Source of the DNA: Castor canadensis
Lineage: Eukaryota; Chordata; Mammalia; Rodentia; Castoridae
NCBI RefSeq assembly: GCF_047511655.1
Contig: NC_133399.1
Span: forward strand, 5,397,333 to 5,461,332
Direction: 5' to 3'
DNA length: 64,000 nt
Shown here: positions 55,210 to 64,000 of the stretch, piece by piece
How positions within the stretch are numbered: the stretch's first letter is position 1
How the letters are laid out: each line of letters begins with the position of its first letter
Made by a program: the position numbers and the translations under genes
The notes under the pieces: generated by a model
The model's input: only the letters and a program-made list of their open reading frames with translations
The model's database searches: none
What the model was told of the DNA's origin: nothing

Positions 55210-56064
55210 ATAGTGACATGATAGCATACTGTATTGTCCAGTAATGATGAGCAGGGTTACAACAGCAATGGCAAGATCCACTTAAAATAAGGTTTCCCAA
55301 TTTCAGCACTAGCAACATTAGGGGCTTGATATTTAATTGTGGCATTGTCCTGACCACTGCACAATGTTTAACACATCCTTGGTGTTCATCCACTAGATGT
55401 CACTAAATCTAGAGCCTGCTTCATGTCATGACAACAGAAAATCTAAGTACACACACATGTTCCCTAGGGATGAGAATCAGCTGGCAGAAGGAATTATATG
55501 TTAGAGTTCCAGAATAGCAATTGTTAGGCCCTGAGTTCAAACCCCAGAACAATAACAACAACAACAACAAAATCCTTCAATAAATTTAAAGGAATACATC
55601 ACAGGTAATTGTGGCCCAGAGAAAGGAAAAGGCAGCCTACAGGATGCAGACACAAAATACCCTCCTAGTTAGCAAGACAGATTATTTGAAATACCTCAGA
55701 TCAAAATTTTGTTTCTTGGGGAAATTGAGCACCACCTCAGTGATTGCACTGAGTACATTTGGAAGCTTCACCTGATTTCTTACAAACCAACACAAACATA
55801 ATATGAAATAAGACTCATTACTGACAACTGAGGTAAAATTAGCAGTTTTCATTAAGCATGTGAAATCACAATGAACCAAGAAGAATGTGGCACATGTCCT
55901 TACAAATAGATTTATTTCAACATGTTACATCATCTAATTGGAGGCATACAATTCTGTATTTCCCACAACACTCTTGAAATTAGCAAACAACTATAAAGTA
56001 TAGTAGGTATGGTAAATGGCTAACAGCATTTAAAATCATTGAAAAAAGAAAGTGATCTCAAAAG
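55210..56064. other. Mostly unrecognised; SINE scrap at 55475-55575
   Basis: A tRNA-like scrap (aatagcaattgttaggccctgagttcaaaccccag) ends in an (AAC)n tail at about 55550-55571. The rest shows no gene. Confidence 0.5.
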
Positions 56065-56250
56065 CTGGGTGCTAGTGACTCACTCCTGTTATTCTAGCTA
56101 CTCAGGAGGCAGAGATCAAGTAGTTCATGAGACTGTATCTCAAGAATACTACATAAAAAAGGGCTGGTGGAGTGGCTCATGTGGTAGAGTACCTGCCTAG
56201 GAAGGTTAAGGCCTTGAGTGTATCTTCATTACAACTCTCAAAAGTATATA
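56065..56250 (+). repeat. SINE, dimeric
   Basis: gctgggtgctagtgactcactcctgttattctagctactcaggag left half; gggctggtggagtggctcatgtggtagagtacc right half. Confidence 0.88.
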
Positions 56251-56499
56251 AATAAGGAAAAGGTGATTCCCTGTACCACAATCACAGCCCCAAACTTGTA
56301 ATTCCATCACCTGGATCTTGGATAAAATGTTGGAGTTGTCTACATACCAAGAATGACTCTAAGAAATGAATCAAAGAATAGAAGGGAGAGGAGAGATTGA
56401 AGGAGAAAGAATATGAAGTGATTAATTGTTTAACCTTAATAAATAAGGTCGAAATTATATTGTTAAAGATACTATACAATAACACAGAAATTTACAAGC

Positions 56500-56890
56500 T
56501 GACTGACAGATCATAGGAAGAGCTCCAAATACCAATGACCATGGTCAAAGATGTGTGGGAGAGCCTGTCAGGACAGAGCAAACCAGGAAAGAACATTGTC
56601 CTTGGAACTTTGTGTCAGATGTCACCTTATGATGGGCATTTGGGTGGGTACAGTGGAATAGACATGGGAAGAGAAGTAGAGGATTTCCTGGAAGAGTCTC
56701 CAAGGTTTTCTGCTGGACACTGTGCTCCAGAGTGGTCAGTGAGCAATGAATGCAATAGAAAGCTGTGAACAGTTTGTCAGTCCAAATCCCTGCTCTAAGC
56801 TATGTTTCGAGCAGTCTGTCAATAAATTACCCTCCTTGTCTGAGCAAAAAAGTAAAAAATAAATGAAATCCAAAGAAAAAAAGGAAAGGA
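56500..56890 (+). other. Retrocopy-like sequence, parent unknown
   Basis: A 77-codon open frame from ATG 56535 is followed by caataaattaccc (poly(A) signal, about 56820) and an A-rich region from 56847. The arrangement looks like the 3' end of a retroposed mRNA, but I do not recognise the protein. Confidence 0.3.
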
Positions 56891-57166
56891 GATTTACAAA
56901 TAGATCTCCGAGAAAAGGAAATCAGCCTTCACTGTGATTTAAAACTGATTCAAAACAGAACAGGCATCATACAATCCTGGGAAAACCCAAAATCTCTTTA
57001 ACCCATGAGGGAAGGACAAACTCAGTTTCTGCATGCAAACATGAATTCCGTTCTCTGTCATTGACAATGATCAAATTGCATTTCAAAACAGGAAAAACAT
57101 AATCTGACCATTTTCACAGTTATATTGTCACATGCCTATCAGCTCAACATTTGGTTTTGTTGGTAA

Positions 57167-57612
57167 TGTAAGGGGAGCAATGACAGAGGTGACTCCATTT
57201 TGGATGAGAGAGGTACATTAGCAACAAACATGTCAAAGGGGCATGAGAACCAATAGGTTTCTCACAAAATAACAATCTTCTAACCAAAATAACAAAATGC
57301 AGCTGCAAGATGGGGCCCCAGGGTCAGTGTGAGCTGACCAGATTTTCATGGAATGCTCAGTTTGATAAGTAGAGGGACAGACAGCTAGCTGAGTTCATTG
57401 GCAACTAATCACAAATTTCATTAAATGGTCAAATAGTTAGACCTAAGGCAGTTAATGCTCTCTATATATATCACTGCCTAGTCTTCAGCCATTATTTGAC
57501 TTAGTATTTTCACTAAGTCTCACCTATCAGGGTGCTTTTCAGTCTTTCAATAAACCTTGTGCTTGCTTTACTCTTAACTCTTCATCTGTGGTGTGAACTT
57601 CCTTTAACTCTT
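57167..57612 (+). mobile_element. LTR of another class I ERV family
   Basis: Starts TGTAAGGGGAGC. TATA-like tctatatatatc (57461) and caataaacc (57549) lie in LTR order. cttgtccagcat at 57618-57629 resembles the core of a tRNA-Pro-type primer binding site, which would place the LTR end just before it. No internal region or partner LTR seen. Confidence 0.55.
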
Positions 57613-57617
57613 AACTG

Positions 57618-57629
57618 CTTGTCCAGCAT
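57618..57629 (+). promoter_or_regulatory. Possible PBS vestige
   Basis: cttgtccagcat against ctcgtccgggat of the tRNA-Pro PBS; the same agcat ending occurs in the 26.6-kb element. Confidence 0.35.
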
Positions 57630-57639
57630 GTTCAATAAT

Positions 57640-58589
57640 GATTGCACCAGGATACAAACTCGGGGAACAGCAATTCAAATGTGCAGACTTGACTTCAAAC
57701 CACAGTAAGGCAAAAACAACAACAACAAAAACAAAGAAGACCATAGCTTAAAATGTTCAACATCGGGAGTAATGAACACAAACAAGATATAATCAAACTT
57801 AAATTCTATTTAATAAAAGAGAAAATTAAATGAACTATGTCATTCCTATTTTTGAGAACTCTCACAATAAATATGCACATATCCAGGAAAGATCAAATCA
57901 TAACTTCCTATATCATCAAATTTTCAAAATAAATTTTATTTCATACTAGAATCCATGAATGAATTTTTCCCAATTCTGTACAAAAGTTTATGCAAATTGC
58001 ATCCTAAGTCATCATTCCATCATTAAACTCTTACACACAAATAATGACACAATATCCTAACTGCTTAAGTGAACTGCAATTTCACAGAATAAAGATTCTA
58101 TAAATGTAACAAAAGGGAATCCCCTCGGGGAAGCAGCCTGTTTAACCCACATTCCATGAAGAGAAGATTATACACATTTTGAAACGTATAGACCACTGTC
58201 TCTGTGCAGACGCAGCACATGGTGGCTGACTTCATGGAAGGGAGAGGAACCAACAAAACAGAAAATTTCATCCTGTGACCTCCACACACACTATGTTCCC
58301 CACTTTCCACTATGAAATGGCTCACTGGTAGACAGGCTTATTGGAAAGGTGTCAAACTCTCATTCAGAGCCAATTTAATATCCAGTGCTGTGCTGTCTTT
58401 TTCCTGGCATTGCTAAACTAAAATGAATTCCCCAACACCAATGGGTATCCCATATTTTAATTTTGAGGATAGTCTGGAATGCAGATATGTAGACATTTGA
58501 TAAGTTTAGTACTGAGTCCCACCACAGTGGCTCCACTGCAGATTCTGGTCCCACATGTGTCTGCTCTGTATGGTCACCATTCCCCATCT
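57640..58589. other. No gene recognised
   Basis: AT-rich. A (AAC)n-like patch (57714-57730) follows a decayed SINE scrap, tcaaaccacagtaaggc. Confidence 0.4.
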
Positions 58590-58805
58590 GTTTTTTTGGT
58601 ACTAGGGGCCTTGCACTTGCTAGGTAGGTGCTCTACCATGAGAACCACCCCACCAGCCTTTCCTTGTGTTCAATATTTTTGAATAGGTTCTTGCATACTA
58701 TTTGTTCAGGGCTGGCTTATTTCCCTGGGCTGGCTTCAAACCATTATCTTCCTGATCTCTGCTTTCAATAATATAGGATTGCAGGCATGAGTCACTGGTC
58801 CAGGG
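58590..58805 (-). repeat. SINE, dimeric, reverse
   Basis: tttttttggtactaggggcc ... taccatgagaaccaccccaccagcc, then B1-like tcagggctggcttatttccctggg ... aggattgcaggcatgagtcactgg. Confidence 0.85.
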
Positions 58806-59333
58806 CACCATTTCCTATCTTGAAGTTATCTGGTGATGGCACTGTGTACCATCTCACTACTGCCATATCAACACCCCCTAATAAGAGCCAAGGATAAACA
58901 ACCAAATATGCTCCTATTGCTCAGGACATTCTGAGTTTTACTTACTCTGTAGCATAACCTGGGACCAAGAGCAACACAAATTATTGCTGAAATTAACAAA
59001 CCATTTTTTGAGGCAGGCACATCCCAAAGGTATCTTATTTTTCAGTTTATGACAGGCTTTCTCAATTGTCTCAAAGCACATTGTGACTAAACAATGACCT
59101 GAATGCAAGTGTGAACTGCTTAACACTCAGGATTACCCAAGTACTCCTGGTGAACACTGGGGATTAAAGACAACCACTCCATCATACTTCCTGTTCTCAT
59201 TACACTTAGATGTCCTTCCTTTTTAAATCTTCAACAAGGTAAGCACAAACTCAATTTTCACACTTTCTCCCTCAAAATCAGTAGCTTAATTGATCACAAA
59301 AACATAACACTCAGTAAGCAAACTACCCTAAAT
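58806..59333. other. No gene recognised
   Basis: No ORF of note or repeat recognised. Confidence 0.4.
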
Positions 59334-59390
59334 GTTCCATGCTCCCTCCAGGTCTGTGATCTCTTACCAGACCTGGAGGGAGCATGGAAC
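59334..59390. repeat. Perfect 23-bp inverted repeat (hairpin)
   Basis: Arm 59334-59356 begins gttccatgctccctccaggt. Its exact reverse complement is at 59368-59390. The 11-nt spacer is tgatctcttac. Pairing stops at both arm ends, so the palindrome is exactly delimited. Not part of any SINE or L1 that I recognise. Confidence 0.97.
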
Positions 59391-59553
59391 CAGCAAATGA
59401 CACCTCCTTTACTGACACTCTAAGGACAGGCTGATCTCAGGGAAATAATCTCTGCTCCCAGGCAGATGTCCCTTGCATCTTCTCTAGTCTCCTTCCTTCT
59501 TTCTCCTCCTGTATTCTCCTCCCTATAAAACACAACCCTGCTTTGTCTCATAC

Positions 59554-61137
59554 TTTTTAAAAAATTTATTTTATTCATATGTGCATACAATGTTTGGGTC
59601 ATTTCTTCCCCCTTCCCCCTGCCTCCAACCCCCTTCCTCTCCCCCCTACCTCCCCGCTACCAGGCAGAAACTATTTTGCCCTTATCGCTAATTTTGTTGA
59701 AGAGACAGTATAAGCAACAATAGGAATGACCAAGGGTTTTTGCTAGTTGAGATAAGGATAGCTACACAGGGAGTTGACTCGCATTGCTTTCTTGCATATA
59801 TGTAACACATGTGTTACATTCTAAATTTATTCTTCTCGAACTAACGTTTTCTCTAGTTCCTGGTACCCTTCCCCTATTGGCCTCTGTTGCTTTAAAGTTT
59901 CTGCATTAGTTTCTCTGCATTGAGGACTACAAATGCTATCTAGATTTTTGGGTGTCTTACCTATCTTCATACCTCCCTTGTGTGCTCTCGCCTTATCATG
60001 TGATCAAAGTCCAATCCCCTTGTTGTGTTTACTCTTGATCTAATGTCTGCATATGAGGGAGAACATATGATTTTTGGTCTTTTGGGCCAGGCTAACCTCA
60101 CTCAGAATGATGTTCTCCAATTCCATCCATTTACTTGTGAATGATAAGATTTCATTCTTTTTCATGGCTGCATAAAATTCCATTTTGTATGAATACCACA
60201 TTTCCTTAGTCCATTCATCAGTAGTGGGGCATCTTGGCTGTTTCCATAACTTGGCTATTGTGAATAGTGCCACAATAAACATGGGTGTGCAGGTGCCTCT
60301 GGAGTAACCTGTGTCACGGTCTTTTCAGTATATCCCCAAGAGTGATATTGCTGGATCAAATGGTAGATCAATGTCTAACTTTTAAAGTAGCCTCCAAATT
60401 TTTTTCCAGAGTGGTTGTACTAGCTTACATTCCTATCAACAGTGTAAGAGGGTTCCTTTTTCCTCGCATCCTCGCCAACACCTGTTGTTGGTGGTGTTGC
60501 TAATGATGGCTATTCTAACAGGGGTGAGGTGGAATCTTAGTGTGGTTTTAATTTGCATTTCCTTTATGGCTAAAGATGGTGAGCATTTTTTCATGATTTT
60601 TTGGCCATTTGAATTTCCTCTTTTGAGAAAGTTCTGTTCAGTCTTTATTGGTTCATTAATTTTGGGAGAGTTCAGTTTTTTGAGTTCCCAATATATTCTG
60701 GTTATCAGTCCTTTGTCTGATATGTAGCTGGCAAATATTTTCTCCCACTCTGTGGGTGTTTTCTTCAGTTTAGAGACCATTTCTTTTGTTGAGCAGAAGC
60801 ATTTTAGTTTTATGAAGTCCTATTTATCTATGCTATCTCTTAGTTGCTGAGCTGCTGGGGTTCCATCGAGAAAGTCCTTGCCTATACCTACTAACTCCAG
60901 AGTATTTCCTACTCTTTCCTATACTGACTTTAGAGTTTGGGGTCTGATATTAAGATCCTTGATCCATTTTGAGTTAATATTAGTATACAGTGATATACTT
61001 GGTTCTAGTTTCAGTTCTTTGCAGACTGCTAACCAGTTTTCCCAGCAGTTTTTGTTGAAGAGGCTGTCTTTTTCCATTGTATATTTTTAGTGCCTTTGTC
61101 AAAGATAAGTTAGTTATAGTTGTGTGGCTTCATATCC
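59554..61137 (-). mobile_element. 5'-truncated L1
   Basis: A-tail as a T-rich run, polypurine 3' UTR (C-rich at 59605-59660) and the C-terminal third of ORF2 (stop TAG near 60037). Ends abruptly at about 61137 (tggcttcatatc). 60436-60780 is an open piece. Confidence 0.92.
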
Positions 61138-61284
61138 CACAGATAAGTTATACAGATGTCTTCAAGCAGAAACAGAGGAGAAAATAGGTGTAGTAAGGAA
61201 TTAGGAGAGCACAGACATGGAGTTTGTCCTAATCAGTTTTCTCCTGGATTAACCTTGATTTTTCTTGTTTCCTTCTTTGTTTGT

Positions 61285-61500
61285 TTTTGTTTTGGAGACT
61301 GGGGTTTGAACTCAGAGCTTTGTACTTGCAAAAGATATGCTCAACAGCTTGAACCATATCTCCATTTCCCTCTGGTAATTTTGGTGACAGTGGTTTCAAA
61401 AACTATTTTCCTATACTGACCTTGACTGCCATCTTCCTGATCTCAGTCTACCAAGTACCTGGTTTTACAGGCATGAGCCACTGGAGCTAGGCTCATTGGG
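61285..61500 (-). repeat. SINE, dimeric, reverse
   Basis: tttggagactggggtttgaactcagagc ... acaggcatgagccactggagctaggc. Confidence 0.88.
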
Positions 61501-61529
61501 CTGTCTTTGGGGTTGTTTTTGTGTTTGTT

Positions 61530-61725
61530 TCTTTGCTTCTGGCAGTACTGTCATTTGAGCTCAGGATGTCACACTGGTTTGCAGGTGCTGTACCAATTAA
61601 GCCAGCCTGCCAATCTTGTTTTCATTTTGGTATTTTTAGAGAAGGTCTCATGAACTATTTGTCCAGACTGGCTCCTCCAGAGTAACTAGGAATACAGGCC
61701 TGTGCCACTGGCCCCTAGCACCATT
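61530..61725 (-). repeat. SINE, dimeric, reverse, diverged
   Basis: ttctggcagtactgtcatttgagctcagg ... accaattaagccagcctgcc, then ggtctcatgaactatttgtcc ... acaggcctgtgccactggcccc. Confidence 0.78.
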
Positions 61726-62350
61726 ATGGTATATGGGAATCCTAAAGAAGGGTTTTTCTGCTCACTCAGTTTGAGGTTAGTCAAACTTCACTTCAAAACT
61801 ATTTTCATATAGTTTTAAAGACATATGCACTGACTATTCTACATAATCAGTTTTGAAGAAATAAGTGGCCATTTGGAATGTGTGTGTGGAATGTCTGACA
61901 TTTTTAAGGGGTAATGGGAAGAATGTTAGTTCTGTGTTCCTTTTCTACCACAGAAAAAGTTAGGAATTGCAGTTAATCACAGCTATTTATGAGAGTTATG
62001 ATATTTAGGATAAATCATTTCACCAGTTTCCTTTTGTCTTCAGGTAGTTGGGTAGATATTATGATGTGTGCCAGTGAAGACAAGCCTGAGAAACCCATGC
62101 TGAGAGAAAGGCACTGTTACATTTATATTGTTCAGTTTTTAAGATAATGTTTATTTGTTTTTTAGTTAACATGTGCATTACAGTAAACAAATACACGAAA
62201 AAAAGAACATAATCACCCATAGCCACAAGCAGTACAGTTGGAATTTCCTAAATCCTACAAGAGCACACAGCAATCTATTTTAGGTAACTGAGATCCTATG
62301 GTCTGACATGCTTGTCCACACATTCTGAATGCTTACCAACTGAAAATCCC
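61726..62350. other. No gene recognised
   Basis: AT-rich, no repeat or coding signal that I recognise. Confidence 0.4.
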
Positions 62351-62855
62351 ATTTTGCCCTTATCTCTAATTTTGTTGAAGAGAGAGTATAAGCAATATTA
62401 GGAAGGAACAAGGGTTTTTGCTAGTTGAGATAAGGATAGCTATACAGGGAGTTGACTCACATTAATTTCCTGTGTGTGTGTGTTACCTTGTAGGGTAATT
62501 CTTTTTGATCTCACCTTTTCTCTAGTTCCTGGTCCCCTTTTCCTATTGGCCTCAGTTGCTTTTAAGGTATCTGCTTTAGTTTCTCTGCTTTGAGGGCAAC
62601 AAATGCTAACTAATTTTTTAGGTGTCTTACCTATCCTCATATCTCCCTTATGTGCTCTGGCTTTTATCTTGTGATCAAAGTTCAATCCCCTTGTTGTGTT
62701 TGCCCTTGATCTAATGTCCACATATGAGGGAGAACATACAATTTTTGGTCTTTTGGGCCAGGCTAACCTCACTCAGAATGATGTTCTCCAATTCCACCCA
62801 TTTACCAGCAAATGATAACCTTTCGTTCTTCTTCATGGCTGCATAAAATTCCATT
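62351..62855 (-). mobile_element. L1 3' fragment lacking its terminal part
   Basis: Minus-strand ORF2 end and first part of the 3' UTR (attttgcccttatctctaattttgttg). The polypurine tract and tail are missing at the low-coordinate end. The other end stops at caatggaattttatg and carries the unusual joint sequence shared with the L1 at 20.8 kb. Confidence 0.88.
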
Positions 62856-62890
62856 GGGCAACACACATCTTTAAGAAACAAATACAGAAA

Positions 62891-63229
62891 TGTAGGAGGG
62901 AGTCACCTCTAAAGGATGTCCTTTGTGCCAAATCATTTTGACCAAACCCCCCTAAGAGATTTTTTTTCAAATCCACCTGTCAAGAAGACCCATGTAAACA
63001 TCCACCTATCATAAAGGCTCATTGAGTTTCCACCCCACAAACTGCCCAAAAAGTAGCATAAATACCCTTAACGAGCCCACCTGCTATGGCCTGGATCACT
63101 TTCCTGCATCCCTTCCCTTGTAGAATCTTTATGCTTTCTTTCTTTAGTAAAGACCTGTGACTTTGCATCTTTACCTTGTTGAGTCAGGTATTCTTTGACC
63201 TTGAACAAGAACTCAGTTCACACCCAACA
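62891..63229 (+). mobile_element. LTR, unclassified family
   Basis: TGTAGGAGGG ... CACCCAACA (TG...CA ends), a TATA-like gcataaatacc at about 63056, and a variant poly(A) signal agtaaa at about 63146, followed by tgactttgcatctttaccttgttgagtcagg. Layout and size fit an LTR. No partner or target duplication seen. Confidence 0.55.
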
Positions 63230-63514
63230 TGTTTATCGCTAGGATTGACATGCCCATTCTCCCCAAACAATGAAAATAAATGACAATAAATGTGGAAAGA
63301 CAGAGAAATGTGGCTCTTTAATGGAAAATATTGACTTATGAAAAATCTCAGGCAGTGAACTCATTTTACAATGATCTTGTGGAAAATGTCTAAGGTAGAA
63401 TCAAAGGTTGTGGGGAACTATCATGTAGAAAAAGGAAAATGTGAAACAATGAATGAAGAAGATACTCTGTATAAAGACTTACCAGTCATCACAAGGATTA
63501 TATGGAAATGATGA

Positions 63515-63704
63515 AGATGTGCCAGGTATCAGTGGCTCACACCTGTAACCCTAGCTAGTCATGAGGTAGATATCAGGAAGATTGATATCTACCACGTGGG
63601 AAAACAGTTCCTGAGACACTATCTCTAAAATATGTAACACAAAAAGGGCTGCTGGAGTGGCTCAAGGTGTACACTCTTAGTTCAAGCCCTATGTACCACA
63701 CACA
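63515..63704 (+). repeat. SINE, dimeric, interrupted by LTR
   Basis: tgccaggtatcagtggctcacacctgtaaccctagctagtc left half; gggctgctggagtggctcaaggtgtacac ... ttcaagccctatgtacc right half. Ends where the LTR begins. Confidence 0.88.
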
Positions 63705-64000
63705 TGTTACAAGGTAAAACAAGGCATGACCACCCAAGAAAGACTAAGAGAGAGTCTTTATTAGCTAGCTGGTGACTGCTCTGATTAACAGGTTGTCGAG
63801 ACTCAGAGCAGCCCCTCTCTAACCTTTAGCAGGGTTTATAAAGGCAAAAACTACATCCTGTCTGGCAATCTTTGTGAAGAAGGCTAGCCTAGGTACAGAA
63901 GTGAGACAACGGCTGCTATCTATAGGCATGAGTGAACACAATCAACACCATCCACACAATCATTTGACCACATCCTACTTTGGTTCCTTCTGTTCTTGTG
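63705..64000 (-). mobile_element. LTR, reverse, runs off the window
   Basis: On the minus strand the element has tttataaaccctgc (TATA region, about 63840) and aataaagactctct (poly(A) signal, about 63760), and ends ...gtaaca at 63705. The 5' part lies beyond 64000. Confidence 0.65.

Noticed and set aside
56535-56768. 77-codon open frame as a protein-coding gene
   Set aside because: Context looks like the 3' end of a retrocopy; no parent recognised.

Overview
The window is nuclear DNA of a placental mammal, most likely a rodent. It is AT-rich outside one CpG island and has no long intact coding region. It is filled with dimeric SINEs: a B1/7SL-like left half (gccagtggctcatgcctgtaat type) joined to a tRNA/ID-like right half (gtggctcaagtggtagagc ... 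gagttcaaaccccag). It also carries many copies of one L1 lineage with a G-rich polypurine 3' UTR. From memory this SINE and L1 combination fits Castorimorpha, probably beaver (Castor); I could not verify the species.

Layout. 1-2.7 kb: no recognisable gene. 2.7-7.7 kb: a SINE-rich unit with an L1 3' fragment (4813-5568) bounded by a 15-bp target-site duplication. A second, diverged copy of this unit starts near 7.66 kb. It is interrupted by a full-length 7.17-kb L1 (8403-15568, minus strand) with a 10-bp target-site duplication, and by a 5-kb block holding a KRAB zinc-finger pseudogene (16.8-18.2 kb, minus) and two L1 3' fragments. The unit resumes at 21.6-23.4 kb. 24-26.3 kb: old repeats. 26.3-35.2 kb: an old class I endogenous retrovirus. 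Its LTRs split one SINE, a vestigial tRNA-Pro-type primer binding site follows the 5' LTR, and a 3.7-kb L1 and a truncated 5S rRNA pseudogene sit inside it.

35.4-36.3 kb holds an old L1 fragment. 36.4-37.1 kb is the only CpG island; it contains what looks like the first exon of a KRAB zinc-finger gene on the plus strand, ending ATG|GTGAGC. This is the only candidate live promoter in the window, and no coding exons of that gene were found downstream. 37-42.8 kb: SINEs and an RPL19 processed pseudogene (minus). 42.8-49.2 kb: two L1s (minus), one 5 kb long. 49.9-50.2 kb: a solo LTR of the same family as the provirus. 53.1-53.9 kb: a 5'-truncated HNRNPA1 retrocopy (plus). 57.2-64 kb: three further LTRs, two L1 3' fragments, and a perfect 23-bp hairpin at 59.33-59.39 kb.

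Taken together this looks like part of a KRAB zinc-finger gene cluster: duplicated segments, a dead KRAB-ZNF copy, a CpG-island first exon and dense retroelements. The nested insertions allow relative dating of events. I found no prokaryotic or wholly new system. The most distinctive items are the CpG first exon, the 23-bp hairpin, the L1 5' UTR tandem repeats and the ERV nest. Most repeat boundaries are good to about 10-30 bp unless a target-site duplication fixes them.
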